A DNA stretch of 64,000 nucleotides from CADEEV01 sp032127875. GTDB taxonomy: Bacteria > Acidobacteriota > Vicinamibacteria > Fen-336. The stretch's first letter is position 1; each line of letters opens with the position of its first letter. The DNA is taken from positions 62,001 through 126,000 of the forward strand of contig JAQBHI010000108.1 of the NCBI GenBank assembly GCA_032127875.1. Reading direction: 5' to 3'. The translations under genes were made by a program, and so were the position numbers. The notes beneath the pieces were generated by a model that had not been told where the DNA came from, did no database searches, and saw only the letters and a program-made list of their open reading frames with translations. Below, in pieces: positions 18,343 through 28,117 of the stretch.

Positions 18343-20181
18343 ATGTGTGGAATCGTCGGATATGTGGGCGCGCGCGATGCGGTCGGGATGATCCTCGACG
18401 GGCTGCGGCGTCTCGAGTATCGAGGCTACGACTCCGCGGGAATCGCGGTAGTGGCCGGCGGCGTACTTCAGCGTCGGCGCTCGGAGGGCAAGCTCGTCAA
18501 TCTGGAGAACAGCCTTGCGGCCCAACCGCTACAGGGCGCCTTCGGTCTGGGCCACACGCGCTGGGCGACCCACGGTCGGCCCAACGAAGAAAACGCCCAC
18601 CCGCACATCGACTGCACCGGTCGGATCGTCGTCGTCCACAACGGCATCATCGAGAACTATCTGGCGCTCAAGGCTCGCCTCGAGGGCCAGGGTCATCGCT
18701 TCGTCACGCACACCGACACCGAGGTCGTGGCGCATCTGGTGGAGTCGTTGTACGCGGGCTCCCTGGAAGACGCCGTGCGCGCTGCTGTCAAGGAGCTCGA
18801 AGGCATCTATGCCCTGGTGCTGCTGCATCGTGACGAGCCCCAGACCCTCGTCGCCGCCCGGCTGGGCCCGCCGCTCGTGGTAGGTCTCGCGGAAGGCGAA
18901 CGCTTCCTCGCCTCGGACGTCGCCGCGCTGCTGCCCTACACGCGTGATTTCGTGTTCCTCGACGACGGCGACGTGGTGACGGTGAAGCCGGGGTTGACGC
19001 GGCTCTTCGACGCGACTGGAACCGCTCTCGAGCGCAAGCCCCAGCGCATCCAGTGGGACCCGGTCCAGGCCGAGAAAGGTGGCTATCGCCACTTCATGCT
19101 GAAGGAGATCCACGAGCAGCCCCAGGCCGTGCGCGACACGCTTTTCGGGCGCATGGACCTGGAGCAGGGCGAGGTCCACATCGAAGAGCTCGACAAGGCG
19201 GGCGAGAGCCTGGGCTCTGCCGAGCGGGTGGTGCTGATCGCCTGCGGCACGAGCTGGCATGCCGCGCTCGTCGGCAAGTTCCTGATCGAGCAACTGGCCG
19301 GCCTGCCGTGCGAGGTGGACTACGGCAGCGAGTTCCGCTACCGGACACCGATCGTGGGGCGCGGGACGCTGGCGGTCGCCATCAGCCAGAGCGGCGAGAC
19401 CGCGGACACGCTCGCGGCCTTCCGCGAGGCGAAGCGGCTGGGCGCGACGGGCATCGCGATCTGCAACGTCCAAGGCTCGATGCTGACACGCGAGGCCGCG
19501 GGAACGCTGCTCACGCACGCCGGGCCCGAGATCGGCGTCGCCTCGACCAAGGCGTTCACCGCGCAACTCCTGGCGTTGGCGCTGCTCGCGCTGCGCCTCG
19601 GCCGGCTGCATGGGACGCTCTCGAAGGACGCCTGCCGCGCTCATCTCGAGAACCTGGCGCGCCTGCCGCATCTCATGGAGCAGGCCCTCGCAGCGCCAGG
19701 ACCGATCGAGGAGCTCGCAAAAACCGCCGTGAAGGCCAGCGATTTTCTCTATCTGGGCCGGGGCATCCACTACCCGATCGCGCTCGAGGGCGCGCTCAAG
19801 CTGAAAGAGATCTCCTACATCCACGCCGAGGGCTATCCGGCCGGCGAGATGAAGCACGGGCCGATCGCGCTGATCGACGAGAAGATGGGCATCGTCGCGC
19901 TGCTGCCGAAGGGCCGCGTTTACGAGAAGATGCTCTCCAACGTACAGGAGGTGAAGGCCCGGGGCGGACGGGTCATCGCGGTGTGCAGCGCGGGCGACAC
20001 GCAGGCACGCCTTATCCTGGACGCGGGGGACAGTGTGCTCGAGATGCCGGCTGCCGACGAGCTGTGGTCACCTCTCCTCTTCGTGCTTCCGCTGCAGCTG
20101 CTCGCGTATTACGTGGCCGTGCGCGCGGGTCGCGACGTGGACCAGCCGCGCAACCTCGCCAAGTCGGTCACGGTCGAGTGA
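18343..20181 (+). CDS. glmS: Glutamine-fructose-6-phosphate aminotransferase (isomerizing)
   Basis: 612 residues; makes glucosamine-6-phosphate from fructose-6-phosphate and glutamine. It begins MCGIVGYVG with the catalytic N-terminal Cys, and continues GHTRWATHGRPNEENAHPH in the glutaminase domain. The two SIS domains show ISQSGETADTLAA and TKAFTAQLLALALLAL, and the C-terminus ends NLAKSVTVE as in all GlmS. No ribozyme-like leader is present; the gap from glmU is only 39 bases. Confidence 0.97.
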   Translation: MCGIVGYVGARDAVGMILDGLRRLEYRGYDSAGIAVVAGGVLQRRRSEGKLVNLENSLAAQPLQGAFGLGHTRWATHGRPNEENAHPHIDCTGRIVVVHNGIIENYLALKARLEGQGHRFVTHTDTEVVAHLVESLYAGSLEDAVRAAVKELEGIYALVLLHRDEPQTLVAARLGPPLVVGLAEGERFLASDVAALLPYTRDFVFLDDGDVVTVKPGLTRLFDATGTALERKPQRIQWDPVQAEKGGYRHFMLKEIHEQPQAVRDTLFGRMDLEQGEVHIEELDKAGESLGSAERVVLIACGTSWHAALVGKFLIEQLAGLPCEVDYGSEFRYRTPIVGRGTLAVAISQSGETADTLAAFREAKRLGATGIAICNVQGSMLTREAAGTLLTHAGPEIGVASTKAFTAQLLALALLALRLGRLHGTLSKDACRAHLENLARLPHLMEQALAAPGPIEELAKTAVKASDFLYLGRGIHYPIALEGALKLKEISYIHAEGYPAGEMKHGPIALIDEKMGIVALLPKGRVYEKMLSNVQEVKARGGRVIAVCSAGDTQARLILDAGDSVLEMPAADELWSPLLFVLPLQLLAYYVAVRAGRDVDQPRNLAKSVTVE

Positions 20182-22361
20182 GCTCTCTGGCCGCGGCGGA
20201 CTCGGCCCTGCTCCGGGATCTGAACCCGCAGCAGCGCGAGGCGGTGCTCGCGACCGACGGGCCCGTGCTGATCCTGGCCGGCGCGGGGAGTGGCAAGACC
20301 CGCGTGATCGTCCATCGCATTGCCTACCTGGTGCTGGAGAAGAGCGTTCCCTCCGAGGCGATCCTCGCCGTCACGTTCACGAACAAGGCGGCCGGCGAGA
20401 TGAAGCAGCGCGTCGACGCGCTGCTCGGCGCTGGGACACGGGCCATCGTGTCCACCTTCCACAGCCTTTGCGTCCGCATCCTGCGCCGGGACGCCCTGCG
20501 CGCGGGCCTTCCGCCTGACTTCGTCATCTACGACGCGGACGACCAGCTCGCAGCCGTGCGCGATGCGCTGAAGGCGCTCGATCTCTCGGAGAAGCTGCAC
20601 CCGCCGCGGGGGCTTCTGTCGCGGATCTCCGCGCGCAAGAACTCAGGCCATGAGCTCGATGACGAGGATTCTTTCGCGGGCGCCAGCTTCGCTCGCCTCG
20701 CGGCGCGCTATCGCGAGATCCTGGACTCGGCCCACGCGCTCGACTTCGACGACCTGTTGTTGCGCACGGTGGCGCTGCTCTCGCAAGACGAGACGGTTCG
20801 CGACAGCTACCGCCGCCGCTTCCACTACCTGCTTGTCGACGAATACCAGGATACGAACCGCACGCAGTACCAGTTGGTGCGCCTGCTGTCCGGCGCGGCC
20901 GGCAACGTCACGGTGGTCGGCGACGAAGACCAGTCGATCTACTCGTGGCGCGGCGCCGACATCCAGAACATCCTCGACTTCGAGCGCGACTTTCCGGGCG
21001 CGCGCATCCTACGCCTCGAAGAGAACTATCGTTCCAGCCAGCGCATCCTGGATGCGGCCTCGGGTCTCGTGTCCCACAACCTGAAACGCAAGGGCAAGAC
21101 GCTGCGGGCCGTGAAGCCCGGAGGCGACGCCGTGCGGCTGCACGCTGCGAGCGACGAGTTCGAGGAGGCTGACTGGGTTGTCGAGCGCATCGTGGGCGCG
21201 CGGGACACTAAGACCGCGGTCCTGTTTCGGATGAACGCGCAGAGCCGACTGCTGGAGGAGGCGCTGCTGCGCCTGCGCATTCCCTACGTGGTGGTGGGCG
21301 GCGTGGGCTTTTACGAGCGTAAAGAGGTGCGCGATCTGCTCGCCTATCTGCGCCTGGTCCACAACCCCGGCGATCCGATGGCGCTGCGGCGCGTGCTGAA
21401 CGTGCCGCCTCGCGGCATCGGCGACAAAACTGTGGGCGAGCTGGAGCGCGTCGCCCGCGAGCGAGGGGTGTCGCTGTACGCGGCGCTGGCGGAGATCGTC
21501 GACGATGCCCTGCTGCCCGCCCGAGCCACGCAGCCGCTTGGGCGCTTCCGCGAAGTGATCGAATCGCTGCGCGGCGAAGCCCCGCGCCTGACCGTGAAGG
21601 GGCTTCTCGAGCGCATCCTCGCCGTTTCCGGATACGCTGCCGCCCTCGCGAGCGAGGACTCGCGCGAGAGCCAGGACCGCCTCGACAATCTGGCGGAGCT
21701 GCTCTCGGCCGCCGCCGACTTCGACGCCCGCGAGGAGGCGCCGGGCCTTCCCGTTTTCCTCGATCGAGTGAGCCTGCTCTCCGACGTGGACAAGGCCAAA
21801 GACGGCGCGCCGGTAATTCTGATGACGCTGCACTCCGCGAAGGGGCTCGAATTCGAGAACGTGTTCCTTATCGGCCTCGAAGAGGGCCTCGTGCCGCACG
21901 CCCGGAGCCTGACGAACGCTGACGGGGTCGAAGAGGAACGGCGCTTGTGCTACGTCGGGATGACGCGGGCGCGCGACCGGCTCCACCTCAGCTGGGCGCG
22001 CAGCCGTCAGGTATTCGGACAGAGGCGCTTGTCCGAGCCGTCGCGTTTTTTGGGCGAGATCCCGCGTGGCGGCCTCGAGATCACGGGCGCGCCGCGCTCG
22101 CGCGACGTCTTCGAGGTGCGGCGCTTGCCGACGTGGCAGCACCGGGAAGCGCCCACACGGGGTGCCGCGGTTTCCGGCGCCGCCGGCTCCGGCGGGAGTT
22201 CACCACTGCGGCCCGGGGCGCGCGTGCGTCACCCGCTCTTCGGCGTCGGTACCATCCTGCGCAGTGAGGGCTCGGGCGACGAGTTGAAGCTCACGGTCGC
22301 CTTCGCCGGCATCGGGGCCAAGCGCCTGGTAGCCCGCTACGCGGGCCTCGAGGTGGTCTAG
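20178..22361 (+). CDS. pcrA: UvrD/PcrA-type superfamily 1A DNA helicase
   Basis: 727 residues from GTG 20178, which overlaps the glmS stop; the longer open frame upstream is out-of-frame glmS. Motifs are complete: LNPQQREAVLATDGPVLILAGAGSGKTR split as Q-motif and Walker A, VTFTNKAAGEMKQR, LVDEYQDTNRTQYQL (Walker B), VVGDEDQSIYSWRGA, LEENYRSSQRILDAA and MTLHSAKGLEFENVFLIGLEEG. The C-terminus has a small beta-rich domain (RVRHPLFGVGTILR) typical of PcrA/UvrD that binds RNA polymerase. Role: repair and replication-fork helicase. Confidence 0.94.
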   Translation: MSSLAAADSALLRDLNPQQREAVLATDGPVLILAGAGSGKTRVIVHRIAYLVLEKSVPSEAILAVTFTNKAAGEMKQRVDALLGAGTRAIVSTFHSLCVRILRRDALRAGLPPDFVIYDADDQLAAVRDALKALDLSEKLHPPRGLLSRISARKNSGHELDDEDSFAGASFARLAARYREILDSAHALDFDDLLLRTVALLSQDETVRDSYRRRFHYLLVDEYQDTNRTQYQLVRLLSGAAGNVTVVGDEDQSIYSWRGADIQNILDFERDFPGARILRLEENYRSSQRILDAASGLVSHNLKRKGKTLRAVKPGGDAVRLHAASDEFEEADWVVERIVGARDTKTAVLFRMNAQSRLLEEALLRLRIPYVVVGGVGFYERKEVRDLLAYLRLVHNPGDPMALRRVLNVPPRGIGDKTVGELERVARERGVSLYAALAEIVDDALLPARATQPLGRFREVIESLRGEAPRLTVKGLLERILAVSGYAAALASEDSRESQDRLDNLAELLSAAADFDAREEAPGLPVFLDRVSLLSDVDKAKDGAPVILMTLHSAKGLEFENVFLIGLEEGLVPHARSLTNADGVEEERRLCYVGMTRARDRLHLSWARSRQVFGQRRLSEPSRFLGEIPRGGLEITGAPRSRDVFEVRRLPTWQHREAPTRGAAVSGAAGSGGSSPLRPGARVRHPLFGVGTILRSEGSGDELKLTVAFAGIGAKRLVARYAGLEVV

Positions 22362-22377
22362 CCAGGGCGCGGGGCGA

Positions 22378-23058
22378 CTACCTGGGATCGAGCGCGCTCA
22401 CGACCCAGCGGCTGCCCATCTTTCCACGGCCACTGGGCGACTGCATCTCGTACTTGCGGAGCACCATGGCGTAGGGCCTGTCCGCGCCGTCGATCCTGAG
22501 GTCGAGCGCGATCGTCTTCGTGACCGACTCGCCCGTCAGAGCTTCGATGTCGTCGACCTGGCCCACCGACAGCGACACCGCGCGCTTTTCCTTCTCGACC
22601 GCCGCCTTGGCCGCGACTAGATCCTTCTTGAGCTCGCGTTCTTTTTCGGTGAAGGCCTTCCAGTCGTCGGCGTATTTCCTGAGACCCGCCGGAATCGTGG
22701 CCGCGTCCTTCTTCAGCAACTCGCGCGTTTGGTCGACTTCCTTGGGATGCTCGAGAAAATAGGCGTTGTAGGCCTTCTTGTTGTCGGCGATCGCTGCCTC
22801 GACGTCGCTCACCCTCTTCGCGAGGTTGGGTAGCTCGGCGCTGACTCGCTGCTCCGCGCCCACTTCGGTGATCGACCAGGACGGGACCTTCTGGTCGAAC
22901 TTGACCGCGGCAAAGCTCGCGAGCGTTTGATCGTCGCCCTGCTCCAGGGCGCCGAAGTACTGGTCCACCACCTTCTGCTCGGGGTGTCCGCAGGCCACGA
23001 GTGCGACCACCGCGACCGCAACGAAGATGCCCGGCAGTGCCGCCATGCGCTCCCTCAT
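22378..23058 (-). CDS. Predicted lipoprotein of unknown function
   Basis: 226 residues. The signal region (MAALPGIFVAVAVVALVACG) ends in the lipobox LVAC. The mature part is helical with a long coiled-coil stretch (TEKERELKKDLVAAKAAVEKEKRAV) and begins like a DUF4878-type small secreted domain (KVVDQYFGALEQGDDQTLASF), though that similarity is weak. ATG overlaps the gyrA stop (ATGA) with GGAGGA just before it, so it is probably expressed with gyrase. It converges on pcrA with a 16-base gap. Confidence 0.7.
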   Translation of the reverse strand: MRERMAALPGIFVAVAVVALVACGHPEQKVVDQYFGALEQGDDQTLASFAAVKFDQKVPSWSITEVGAEQRVSAELPNLAKRVSDVEAAIADNKKAYNAYFLEHPKEVDQTRELLKKDAATIPAGLRKYADDWKAFTEKERELKKDLVAAKAAVEKEKRAVSLSVGQVDDIEALTGESVTKTIALDLRIDGADRPYAMVLRKYEMQSPSGRGKMGSRWVVSALDPR

Positions 23059-25520
23059 TCCTCCTCCTCCCCCTCACGTTCCGCGAGGCGCGCGACCGAA
23101 CTGAGCTGGTCGCCCTCCTCGAGCTGGATCAGGCGCACTCCCTGGGTGTTCCGTCCAATCGTCGAGATGTCAGCAGTGTTGAGTCTGATGATCATACCGC
23201 GTCCCGTGATCAGCATCACGCCCTCGTCGCCGGGGAGGAACGTGACCCCGACCACGGGGCCATTCCGGCCCGCGGTCTTGATGTTGATCAGGCCCTTGCC
23301 ACCCCGGCTCTGCTGGCGATACTCGTCGACGGGCGTGCGCTTGCCGTAGCCATTCTCCGTGACCGTCAGGATCCTGCCGCTGGCCGTCACGACCTCGAGC
23401 GCCACCACCACGTCGTCGCCGGTGAGCTTGATGCCCTTGACCCCGTAGGCCGTGCGACCCATCGGCCGAACGGCCTCTTCGCTGAAATGGATCGCCATGC
23501 CGTCCCGGGTCCCGAGCAGCATCTGGTCCTTGCCGGTCGTGAGCACCGCGCCAATCAGGGCGTCGTCGGCCTCGACCGAGAGCGCGATGATGCCTCCCAC
23601 GCGCGGGTTCGAGAACGCCAGGAGTTCCGTCTTCTTCACGATCCCTTTGCGGGTCGTGAGCAGCACGTAGCCGCCTCCGTCGAAGACTCTAACGGCGGCG
23701 AAGGCCGCGATCTTTTCGCCGGGCTGGAGCTGGACCAAGTTCACGACGGCCTTGCCCTTGCCCTGCGGCCCGACGTCGGGAATCTCGTGCACTTTCAGCC
23801 AATAGACGCGCCCGCGATCGGTGAAGATCAGGATATAGGAGTGGGTCGAGGCGATGAACAGGCTGGAGACGAAGTCCTCGTCCTTGGTCTTCATCCCGAC
23901 GCGGCCGCGCCCGCCGCGGCGCTGCGAGCGGTAGGTCGCGATCGTGGTGCGCTTGATGTAGCCGCCATGCGTGATCGAGATCGCCACGTCCTCCTCGACG
24001 ATCAGGTCCTCGACGCTCATCTCGTCCACCGCGTCCACGATCTCGGTGCGACGTGGATCGCCATGCTCGTCACGGATCTTCCGGAGTTCGGCGTCGACGA
24101 TCTGGTCGATGCGGCCGGGCCGCGCTAGGATGTCGCGGAGGTCGGTGATCAAGATCTGGATCTCCCGCAGCTCGTCCACGATCTTCTGGCGTTCGAGGCT
24201 GGTCAGGCGCGACAGTTGCAGCTTCAAGACCTCGTCGGCCTGGATCTCGCTGAAGGCGAAGCGGGCGATCAGGCCGGCCCTGGCCTCGCCCGGCGTCTTC
24301 GCGCCGCGGATCAGGGCGATCACCTCGTCCAGATGATCGAGTGCCTTCGCGTAACCCTCCAGGATGTGGGCGCGGGCTTCGGCCTTGCGCAGCTCGAAGG
24401 CGGTGCGACGCCGCACCACGTCGCGGCGGAACTCGAGGAACAGCTCGCATGCCTCGCGCAGGTCGAGGACTCGCGGCCGCTGCTCGACGATCGCCAGCAT
24501 GATGATCCCGAAGCTGTCCTGTAGTTGGGTGTGCTTGTAGAGGTTGTTCAGCACCACCTGGGCGATCTCGCCCTTCTTCAGGTCGACCACGATCCGCATC
24601 CCTTCGCGGTCGCTCTCGTCACGCACGTCGGCGATGCCTTCGAGCTTCTTGTCCCGGACCAGCTCCGCGATGCGCTCGATCAGTCGCGCCTTGTTGACCT
24701 GATAGGGGATCTCGGTGACGACGATCGACTCGCGATCGCCCTTGCGCGTCTCGATTTCGGCGCGCGCCCGCATCACGACCTGGCCGCGACCGCTGCGCTG
24801 CGCCTGGCGGATCCCGCCGCGGCCGCAGATCATGCCGGCCGTAGGGAAGTCGGGGCCCTTGACGCGCTCCATGACGCCCTCGAGACGCTCCTCACGCGTG
24901 AGGTCGGGGCTCGCTAGCAGGAACGTCAGCGCATCCACGATCTCGCCCAGGTTGTGCGGCGGGATGTTCGTGGCCATGCCGACAGCGATGCCCGCGGCGC
25001 CGTTCACGAGCAGGTTCGGGAACACGGTGGGCAGCACGGTGGGCTCGACCGAGGAGTCGTCGTAGGTCGGCTGGAAGTCGACGGTTTCCTTGTCGATGTC
25101 GTCCATCATCGCGGCGCCGAGCCGCGTCAGGCGCGCTTCGGTGTAGCGCTGGGCCGCCGGCGGATCGCCGTCCACCGAGCCGAAGTTGCCTTGCCCATCG
25201 ACGAGCCTCACGCGCATGTTCCAGGGCTGGGCCATGCGCACGAGCGTGTCGTAGATCGCCATGTCGCCGTGGGGATGGTAGTTGCCCATCACCTCGCCGA
25301 CGATCTTGGCGGCCTTCTTGTAGGGGCGGCCGGGGACGAGGCCCATCTGCTGCATGCCGAAGAGCACGCGGCGATTGGCGGGCTTGAGGCCGTCGCGCAC
25401 GTCGGGCAGCGCGCGACCGATGATCACCGACATCGCGTAGTCCATGTAGGACTGGCGCATCTCATCGGCGATGTTGGTCGGAACCTTGTGCGCGGCGATT
25501 GCGTCTTGCGGTTGATCCAT
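23055..25520 (-). CDS. gyrA: DNA gyrase subunit A
   Basis: 821 residues. The breakage-reunion domain carries the catalytic Tyr at 126 (AAQRYTEARLT) and the helix-turn region HPHGDMAIYDTLVRMAQPW. The C-terminal pinwheel contains the GyrA box (SQRRGGRGRVGM), which separates gyrase from topoisomerase IV. The position equivalent to E. coli Ser83 is Met87, and KPANRRVL replaces the usual KPVHRRIL. It follows gyrB with a 176-base gap and is part of the dnaA-dnaN-recF-gyrB-gyrA series leading away from the origin. Confidence 0.96.
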   Translation of the reverse strand: MDQPQDAIAAHKVPTNIADEMRQSYMDYAMSVIIGRALPDVRDGLKPANRRVLFGMQQMGLVPGRPYKKAAKIVGEVMGNYHPHGDMAIYDTLVRMAQPWNMRVRLVDGQGNFGSVDGDPPAAQRYTEARLTRLGAAMMDDIDKETVDFQPTYDDSSVEPTVLPTVFPNLLVNGAAGIAVGMATNIPPHNLGEIVDALTFLLASPDLTREERLEGVMERVKGPDFPTAGMICGRGGIRQAQRSGRGQVVMRARAEIETRKGDRESIVVTEIPYQVNKARLIERIAELVRDKKLEGIADVRDESDREGMRIVVDLKKGEIAQVVLNNLYKHTQLQDSFGIIMLAIVEQRPRVLDLREACELFLEFRRDVVRRRTAFELRKAEARAHILEGYAKALDHLDEVIALIRGAKTPGEARAGLIARFAFSEIQADEVLKLQLSRLTSLERQKIVDELREIQILITDLRDILARPGRIDQIVDAELRKIRDEHGDPRRTEIVDAVDEMSVEDLIVEEDVAISITHGGYIKRTTIATYRSQRRGGRGRVGMKTKDEDFVSSLFIASTHSYILIFTDRGRVYWLKVHEIPDVGPQGKGKAVVNLVQLQPGEKIAAFAAVRVFDGGGYVLLTTRKGIVKKTELLAFSNPRVGGIIALSVEADDALIGAVLTTGKDQMLLGTRDGMAIHFSEEAVRPMGRTAYGVKGIKLTGDDVVVALEVVTASGRILTVTENGYGKRTPVDEYRQQSRGGKGLINIKTAGRNGPVVGVTFLPGDEGVMLITGRGMIIRLNTADISTIGRNTQGVRLIQLEEGDQLSSVARLAEREGEEEE

Positions 25521-25696
25521 GCCTGTCTAAACCAGTTGAAGGCGGCGTTGGAGCGGCCGCGGGGCGAGCTTCCGCTCCGCCGCGCGAGGATTCGCTCCTG
25601 GCGGGGCGGAACTCGAGTGACAGGCTCGCCCGAGGACGCGACGCTCAGGACTGCGGTGCAGCGCCGTCGCCATCACGTCGGTCCGCGTTGCTAGCA
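25521..25696 (-). other. gyrB-gyrA intergenic region
   Basis: 176 bases between the gyrB stop and the gyrA start. I see no convincing promoter, terminator hairpin or coding sequence here; the GC-rich open frames are shadows. Confidence 0.5.
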
Positions 25697-28099
25697 TCAG
25701 ATGTCCAGGTTTCTCACGTTCAGGGCATTTTCCTCGATGAACTGGCGGCGCGGCTCGACCGCGTCGCCCATCAGCGTCGTGAACATGTTCTCGGCCACTT
25801 CGTCGTCTCCGAGGCGGACCTGGAGCAGCGTCCGCGTCGCGGTGTTCATGGTCGTCTCCCATAGTTCCTCAGCGTTCATCTCGCCAAGGCCCTTGTAGCG
25901 CGAAATCGTCAGGCCCCGCTTGCCCTCGGCGAGGAAGTGCTCGAGCAGCCGCTCGCGCCCGGCCACGTGGGTCTCGCCGCCGTCGACCACGACCAGGTCC
26001 GGCCGGTCGAGGCTACGGAACTCCTCGTAGGTGGAGTAGAGCGCCTTGTATTCGGGTGAACTTACGAAATCGTCGCCCAGCCGGACCTCGCGCGTGTGGC
26101 CATTCAGGGGCTGCTGGTAGACGATCTCGAAGATGCCGTGCTCTTCGTCTTTCTCCAGCACCACGTCGGCGCCGGTCTCGCGAAGCGGCTTCAGCACCTC
26201 GAGCAAGCGCGCCTTGTCGGTGAAGGCGTCAGCGTCCTTGACCTGGCCGCGCAGCAGCAGCTCCACCAGCCCGCGCGGCGTGCCCTTGCGCTCGACGACC
26301 GCGAGCAGCTTGCGGTAGCCGACCATCCGCTCGAGCAGGCGAATCAGCTTCGGACCTTCCACCTCGGCGCCGGGAGCCAGCCGGACCCGGCGGTTCTCGA
26401 CCGAGCGCTCCATCAGGAAGGCGTCGAGTGATGCCTCGTCCTTGAGATAGCGCTCGGTCTTGCCGTGCTTCGCTTTGTAGAGCGGCGGCTGAGCGATGTA
26501 GAGGTGGCCGCGCTCGATCAGCTCTTTCATCTGGCGGTAGAAGAAGGTCAGCAGCAAGGTGCGGATGTGGCTGCCGTCGACGTCGGCATCGCACATCACG
26601 ATGATGCGGTGGTAGCGCAGTTTCGTGACGTCGAAGTCGTCGGCCCCGACGCCCGTGCCGAGCGCCGTGATGATGTTGCGGATCTCCTCGGAGGCGAGCG
26701 TCTTGTCGAGGCGCGCCTTCTCGACGTTCAGGATCTTGCCGCGCAGCGGCAGGATCGCCTGAAACTTGCGGTCGCGGCCCTGTTTGGCGGAGCCGCCGGC
26801 CGAGTCGCCCTCTACCAGGAACAGCTCGCACTTCTCGGGGTCGCGCTCCTGGCACTCGGCAAGCTTGCCCGGCAGGCCGGCCCCGTCGAGGGCGCCTTTG
26901 CGCCGCGTCAGGTCGCGGGCCTTGCGTGCCGCCTCGCGGGCGCGCACCGCGTCGAGCACCTTCAGGACGATCCGTTTCGAGACGCCGGGGTTCTCCTCGA
27001 AGTAGGCGCCCAGCTTTTCGTTCACCAGGCTCTCGACGATGCCCTTCACCTCGGAGTTGCCGAGCTTGCCCTTGGTCTGGCCCTCGAACTGGGGGTTCGG
27101 GACCTTCACCGAGATGACCGCGGTCAAGCCCTCGCGCGTGTCCTCGCCCTGCACCGGTTCGGTCAGGTCCTTGGCGAGACCGGCGCTCGCGGCGTAGGCG
27201 TTCAGGGTGCGGGTGAGTGCGCCCTTGAAGCCGGAGAGGTGGGTGCCGCCATCGTGGGTGTTGATGTTGTTGGCGAAGGAATAGACGTTCTCGGCGTAGC
27301 CGTCGTTCCATTGCAGCGCCACCTCGCCGGTCACGCCGTCGCGCTCGCCGACGATCATGATCGGCGCGGGATGCAGGGTCTCCTTGTTCCGGTTGAGATG
27401 CTCCACGAACGAAGCGATTCCGCCCTCGTACTGGAAGCGGTGCTTCTTGCCATCGCGCTCGTCCTCGAGGGTGATCAAGATGCCGCGGTTCAGGAACGAC
27501 AGCTCGCGGAGCCGCTGGGAGAGCGTCTCAAAGCTGAACACCGTGGTTTCGAAGATGTCGCCGTCGGGCTTGAAGGTAACCTTGGTGCCCCGACGATCGG
27601 TGACCCCGGTCTGCTCGAGGGGCGCCTGCGGGTCGCCCCGCCGATAGCCCTGGCGATAGACCTTGGCGTCGCGCCAGATCTCGACCTCGAGCGTCTCAGA
27701 AAGCGCGTTCACGACCGAGATGCCGACGCCGTGCAGGCCACCCGAGACCTTGTAGGCCTTCTTGTCGAACTTGCCGCCCGCGTGCAGCTTGGTCAGCACC
27801 ACCTCGGCCGAGGACGTGCCGGACGGATGCGGCTCGACGGGAATGCCACGGCCGTTGTCGATGACCGTAACGGAGTTGTCGATGTGGATGAAGACCCCCA
27901 CTTCGCTGCAGTAGCCGGCCAGTGCTTCGTCCACGGAGTTGTCCACGACTTCGTAGACGAGGTGGTGGAGCCCGGCCTCGCCGGTCGACCCGATGTACAT
28001 CGCGGGCCGGAGGCGGACAGCCTCCAGCCCTTCCAGGACACGGATCGCCTCGGCGCCGTAGGCATCCGCCAGCTCTGCGGTCTTGATCTCCTCGCTCAT
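25697..28099 (-). CDS. gyrB: DNA gyrase subunit B
   Basis: 800 residues. The GHKL ATPase domain shows IRVLEGLEAVRLRPAMYIGS, the catalytic-Glu segment YEVVDNSVDEALAGYC and IDNGRGIPV. The TOPRIM domain shows LVEGDSAGGSAKQGRDR and MCDADVDGSHIRTLLLTFFYR, and the C-terminus ends NVRNLDI. The 800-residue length indicates the short type lacking the E. coli 165-residue insert. It is 18 bases downstream of recF. Confidence 0.97.
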   Translation of the reverse strand: MSEEIKTAELADAYGAEAIRVLEGLEAVRLRPAMYIGSTGEAGLHHLVYEVVDNSVDEALAGYCSEVGVFIHIDNSVTVIDNGRGIPVEPHPSGTSSAEVVLTKLHAGGKFDKKAYKVSGGLHGVGISVVNALSETLEVEIWRDAKVYRQGYRRGDPQAPLEQTGVTDRRGTKVTFKPDGDIFETTVFSFETLSQRLRELSFLNRGILITLEDERDGKKHRFQYEGGIASFVEHLNRNKETLHPAPIMIVGERDGVTGEVALQWNDGYAENVYSFANNINTHDGGTHLSGFKGALTRTLNAYAASAGLAKDLTEPVQGEDTREGLTAVISVKVPNPQFEGQTKGKLGNSEVKGIVESLVNEKLGAYFEENPGVSKRIVLKVLDAVRAREAARKARDLTRRKGALDGAGLPGKLAECQERDPEKCELFLVEGDSAGGSAKQGRDRKFQAILPLRGKILNVEKARLDKTLASEEIRNIITALGTGVGADDFDVTKLRYHRIIVMCDADVDGSHIRTLLLTFFYRQMKELIERGHLYIAQPPLYKAKHGKTERYLKDEASLDAFLMERSVENRRVRLAPGAEVEGPKLIRLLERMVGYRKLLAVVERKGTPRGLVELLLRGQVKDADAFTDKARLLEVLKPLRETGADVVLEKDEEHGIFEIVYQQPLNGHTREVRLGDDFVSSPEYKALYSTYEEFRSLDRPDLVVVDGGETHVAGRERLLEHFLAEGKRGLTISRYKGLGEMNAEELWETTMNTATRTLLQVRLGDDEVAENMFTTLMGDAVEPRRQFIEENALNVRNLDI

Positions 28100-28117
28100 G
28101 GCTCCTCTAACGTCCCC

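Noticed and set aside
19053..20177. N-terminal extension of the PcrA/UvrD frame through glmS
   Set aside because: The translated extension is Arg/Ala-rich shadow sequence; the helicase begins at GTG 20178, in a GTGA overlap with the glmS stop.
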